A stretch of 33,850 bases of DNA from JBHIET01 sp046760785 (GTDB taxonomy: Bacteria > Chloroflexota > Anaerolineae > B4-G1), in contig JBHIET010000034.1 of assembly GCA_046760785.1 (NCBI GenBank), positions 1-33,850 of the forward strand. The letters are read 5' to 3'. Positions 32,225 through 33,850 of this stretch are shown here, in pieces; within the stretch, counting starts at the first letter, position 1; every line of letters begins with the position of its first letter. The notes under the pieces were generated by a model. The model had not been told where the DNA came from. It worked only from the letters and a program-made list of their open reading frames with translations, and did not search any database. A program made the translations under genes and the position numbers.

Positions 32225-32245
32225 TTAGTGTGTACCATACACTAA
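32225..32245. promoter_or_regulatory. NrtR operator candidate, site 2 (over the pncA start site)
   Basis: TTAGTGT (32225-32231), seven central bases, ACACTAA (32239-32245): a perfect 21-bp palindrome of the size and half-site reported for NrtR-family repressors. It touches the -10 box and covers the expected transcription start, so a bound dimer should block RNA polymerase. Confidence 0.82.
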
Positions 32246-32272
32246 TATAACTCTGAAAGCGGGATTTGTCAA
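32244..32272 (-). promoter_or_regulatory. Promoter of the NAD operon
   Basis: On the - strand TTGACA (32267-32272) is followed after exactly 17 bases by TATATT (32244-32249). The -35 box overlaps the last codons of nrtR, and site 2 overlaps the -10, so the block from pncA to pncB can be repressed independently of nrtR itself. Confidence 0.82.
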
Positions 32273-32946
32273 GGGAACAAGCGTCGGGCCTTTACCTCTG
32301 CCACGGCGTCATCGCGGAAGTGGTACAGTTTGGCCGGGCGGCCCTCCCCGGTACGGTACCCACCGGCCTCCTCGATGACTCCTGCGCTGAGAATCTTACG
32401 GCGGAAGTTGCGCTTGTCCAGTTCCTCCCCCAGGATGATCTCGTAGGCGACCTGTAGCTCGCTCAGGGTGAAGGCTTCCGGCAGGAGTTCGAAGCCCACG
32501 GCGGTGTACTCCAGTTTGTAACGCAGCCGCTGCAAGGCGTAGGCCAGGATGTCGGCGTGATCGAAGGCTAATGGGGGCAGGTCATATACAGACCACCAGC
32601 GGGCCTCGGCAGCATCATCTCCGGCGTGGGGATGGATTGCGGTAGCGGGAACCAAGGCGAAGTAGACCACCGTGATGACACGGCCCCGGGGGTCACGGCC
32701 CGGATCGCCGAAGGTGTAAAGCTGTTCCAGGTAGACATCCCGGACGCCGGTCTCCTCCTCGAGTTCGCGCAGCGCCGCTTCCTCCAGCGACTCATCAATG
32801 TCCACAAAGCCACCAGGAATGGCCCACATGCCCTCGAAAGGCGGATGCTTGCGCTTGATGAGCAGCACGTGGAGAGCATTTTCGCGCAAAGTGAAGATAA
32901 TGACATCCACAGTGACAGATGGATGTGGGTAGTCTTTCAGTGACAT
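32269..32946 (-). CDS. nrtR: NrtR-family Nudix-related transcriptional repressor of NAD metabolism
   Basis: A 225-residue regulator. ATG 32946 has GGAG eight bases upstream; GTG 32952 would be too close to it. Residues about 8-140 form a Nudix domain with a complete-looking box (GX5E at Gly46-Glu52, then RELEEETGV at 60-68). Residues about 155-225 form the winged-helix DNA-binding domain typical of NrtR (FTLSELQVAYEIILGEELDK, NFRRKIL, GGYRTGEGRPAKLYHF). NrtR proteins sense ADP-ribose or related NAD derivatives and release DNA. The intact Nudix box leaves ADP-ribose hydrolysis possible. It is immediately upstream of the two palindromes and the NAD operon, with the same orientation; no such site is seen before its own start. 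Confidence 0.94.
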   Translation of the reverse strand: MSLKDYPHPSVTVDVIIFTLRENALHVLLIKRKHPPFEGMWAIPGGFVDIDESLEEAALRELEEETGVRDVYLEQLYTFGDPGRDPRGRVITVVYFALVPATAIHPHAGDDAAEARWWSVYDLPPLAFDHADILAYALQRLRYKLEYTAVGFELLPEAFTLSELQVAYEIILGEELDKRNFRRKILSAGVIEEAGGYRTGEGRPAKLYHFRDDAVAEVKARRLFP

Positions 32947-33131
32947 TGCCACTGCTCCGTTGGAGGCGGCTGATCGAAACCCAATTCACCGACCCACGAG
33001 ACTGATCGGGTGTGAACTCAGGCGCCGCGCGGGTTTGCAGGATGCCCTTCACTACAGAATGCCCTGCAAAACCAAAACAAGTCGCGAATTGGACGCCCGG
33101 TCGGGTAGCCAGGGGGCATTGCTGCCCCCCA
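32947..33131. other. Spacer upstream of nrtR with small inverted repeats
   Basis: No gene or clear promoter is visible. TTTGCAGG (33034-33041) is inverted as CCTGCAAA (33063-33070), and GGGGGCA (33112-33118) pairs with TGCCCCC (33123-33129) across a TTGC loop, directly next to the inferred 3' end of the intron. Confidence 0.45.
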
Positions 33132-33171
33132 GGTAGCGACAGGTAGGGCTTTACAGCCTTTCCCCCGCTCC

Positions 33172-33205
33172 AAACCGTGCGTGCGGCTTTCACCGCCCAC
33201 GGCTT
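33172..33205 (-). ncRNA. Group II intron domain V
   Basis: The segment is exactly 34 bases and reads AAGCCGTGGGCGGTGAAAGC then CGCACGCACGGTTT. It matches the usual domain V (AGC triad, GAAA tetraloop, two-base bulge region, ACGGTT closing). Differences from the common form are paired: the closing G-C is A-T, and an A-T next to CCGT is G-C. Domain V holds the catalytic metal site of the ribozyme. Confidence 0.85.
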
Positions 33206-33463
33206 TCCAGTTGGGTCTGCGTACTTTGCAAGGGTGGACGGGTAGTTACCTACCGAGGGGCGCACCAGCTAAGTGTCTCCACCGCCGTCATCTGCTTTCC
33301 CCTCTCGATCCATTATCTTGCATTTCCTTAGTACAGCAAGGCATAGATTCGTTCCGAGTTTCCCGTTCGCCACGCCGCCCGGAGCTGAACCGCTCGGCTG
33401 AGCTCGCGACGAAGCCTCCGGGCTGAAAGAGCAAAGCCCTACGGGCTAGAGCGGCCCTGATTC

Positions 33464-33514
33464 AGCCCCGAAGGGGCTTCGTTCTTTCAGCGCGGGGTCT
33501 TCAGCCCCGCGCTG
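33464..33514. repeat. Cluster of GC hairpins within the intron region
   Basis: AGCCCC-GAA-GGGGCT (33464-33478), followed by CAGCGCGGGG (33488-33497) with CCCCGCGCTG (33505-33514) across a TCTTCAG loop. Related TTCAGCCC/GGGCTGAA words occur from about 33420. They look like dispersed repeats inserted where intron domain IV or its ORF would be expected. Confidence 0.55.
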
Positions 33515-33850
33515 GCACCGGACAAATTGGGAACGAACTTGTGGAAGGCTGTACTTAGACTTACCCTAGCGGTCCTTCACCCTGTCCCGTCCATTGCAGA
33601 CGGGCCTTTGGCTACTACGCCGCCTCCGTCCTCTCTTCTGCGTGACGTTTATCGCAGATTTCTGTTCGTCAGCATAGGCCACAGGGTTAGCCCGGTCGTC
33701 CGATTTGTGGCTATCAGAAGCCGGTACATTGTCTGGAGGCTTCATACAGAAATACCACGACTATGAACTTGCCTGTGGCAATTCGGGTGTAGTTTGGGTG
33801 TTGCTGCCTGCCGCTATCCTCAGACAGTCCGCCCCACGTTGCCATTTTGG

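Larger units (their letters stand above)
33132..33850 (-). mobile_element. Group II intron (3' part, apparently without reverse transcriptase)
   Basis: Reading on the - strand, domain V (33172-33205) is followed by a domain VI-like hairpin (GGCT-GTAA-AGCC, then CCTACC with a candidate bulged adenosine) and a 3' end near CGCTAC at about 33132-33135. Upstream, up to the window edge, lie about 640 bases with no reverse-transcriptase frame; a short frame starting ATGACGGCGGTGGAGACA near 33290 stops after a few codons. This fits an ORF-less or ORF-deleted intron. The 5' end is not identified and may lie outside the window. Confidence 0.55.

Noticed and set aside
33112..33129. Terminator hairpin as a group IIC insertion site
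   Set aside because: For class C introns the hairpin lies in the 5' exon; here it is on the 3' side of domains V-VI, so it does not fit.
32795..33265. - strand reading frame over the start of nrtR (156 residues)
   Set aside because: It runs through domain V and the hairpins of the intron and overlaps nrtR in another frame; the YAD triplet in it is not a reverse-transcriptase motif in context.
33527..33766. Small + strand reading frame (79 residues)
   Set aside because: It has no ribosome site or family resemblance and lies antisense in the inferred intron RNA region.

Overview
The window is GC-rich bacterial chromosomal DNA. It is dense with three dipeptide/oligopeptide-type (Opp/Dpp, family 5) ABC uptake systems and a complete NAD biosynthesis and salvage operon. 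Lipoprotein binding proteins with Pro/Thr-rich linkers, inserted loops in the permeases and abundant short palindromic intergenic repeats, some of them translated, suggest a member of the Chloroflexota (Anaerolineae-like). That assignment is inference; there is no rRNA or marker gene here to prove it.

Layout. (1) 1-4428: the last codons of a + strand gene, then a 1405-residue secreted multidomain nuclease on the - strand. (2) 4429-11857, +: ABC system 1, with promoter, structured leader, binding protein, long permease with an SH3-like insert, secreted lectin-like protein, second permease and two ATPases. (3) 11946-15369, -: ABC system 2, with a binding protein and two permeases but no ATPase. 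(4) 15483-21691, +: ABC system 3, preceded by a promoter and leader homologous to those of system 1. (5) 21692-24811: a small secreted protein, a desuccinylase/aspartoacylase-family gene broken by a 36-nt GC hairpin, a coiled-coil/nuclease-fold gene, and copies of an ~85-bp inverted-repeat element. (6) 24820-32946, -: nrtR, then pncA, nadE, a nadC-nadA fusion, nadB, kptA and pncB. (7) 32947-33850: no protein gene; the 3' part of a group II intron (domain V on the - strand) and GC hairpins.

How it works together. NrtR (a Nudix-type repressor) probably binds two palindromes between nrtR and pncA, one overlapping the -10 box and start site, and so controls the whole NAD block. NadB and the NadA half of the fusion make quinolinate, the NadC half makes nicotinate mononucleotide, PncA and PncB salvage nicotinamide and nicotinate, and NadE performs the final amidation. 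No nadD is visible here. KptA, an enzyme that consumes NAD+ and releases nicotinamide, sits inside the same operon.

The most noteworthy points are: the NadC-NadA fusion, whose linker looks like translated intergenic repeat; four 24-bp repeats translated within NadA just before its last cluster cysteine; kptA in the NAD operon; the twin hairpin plus extended Shine-Dalgarno leaders ahead of two binding-protein genes; and the SH3-like insert in one permease.
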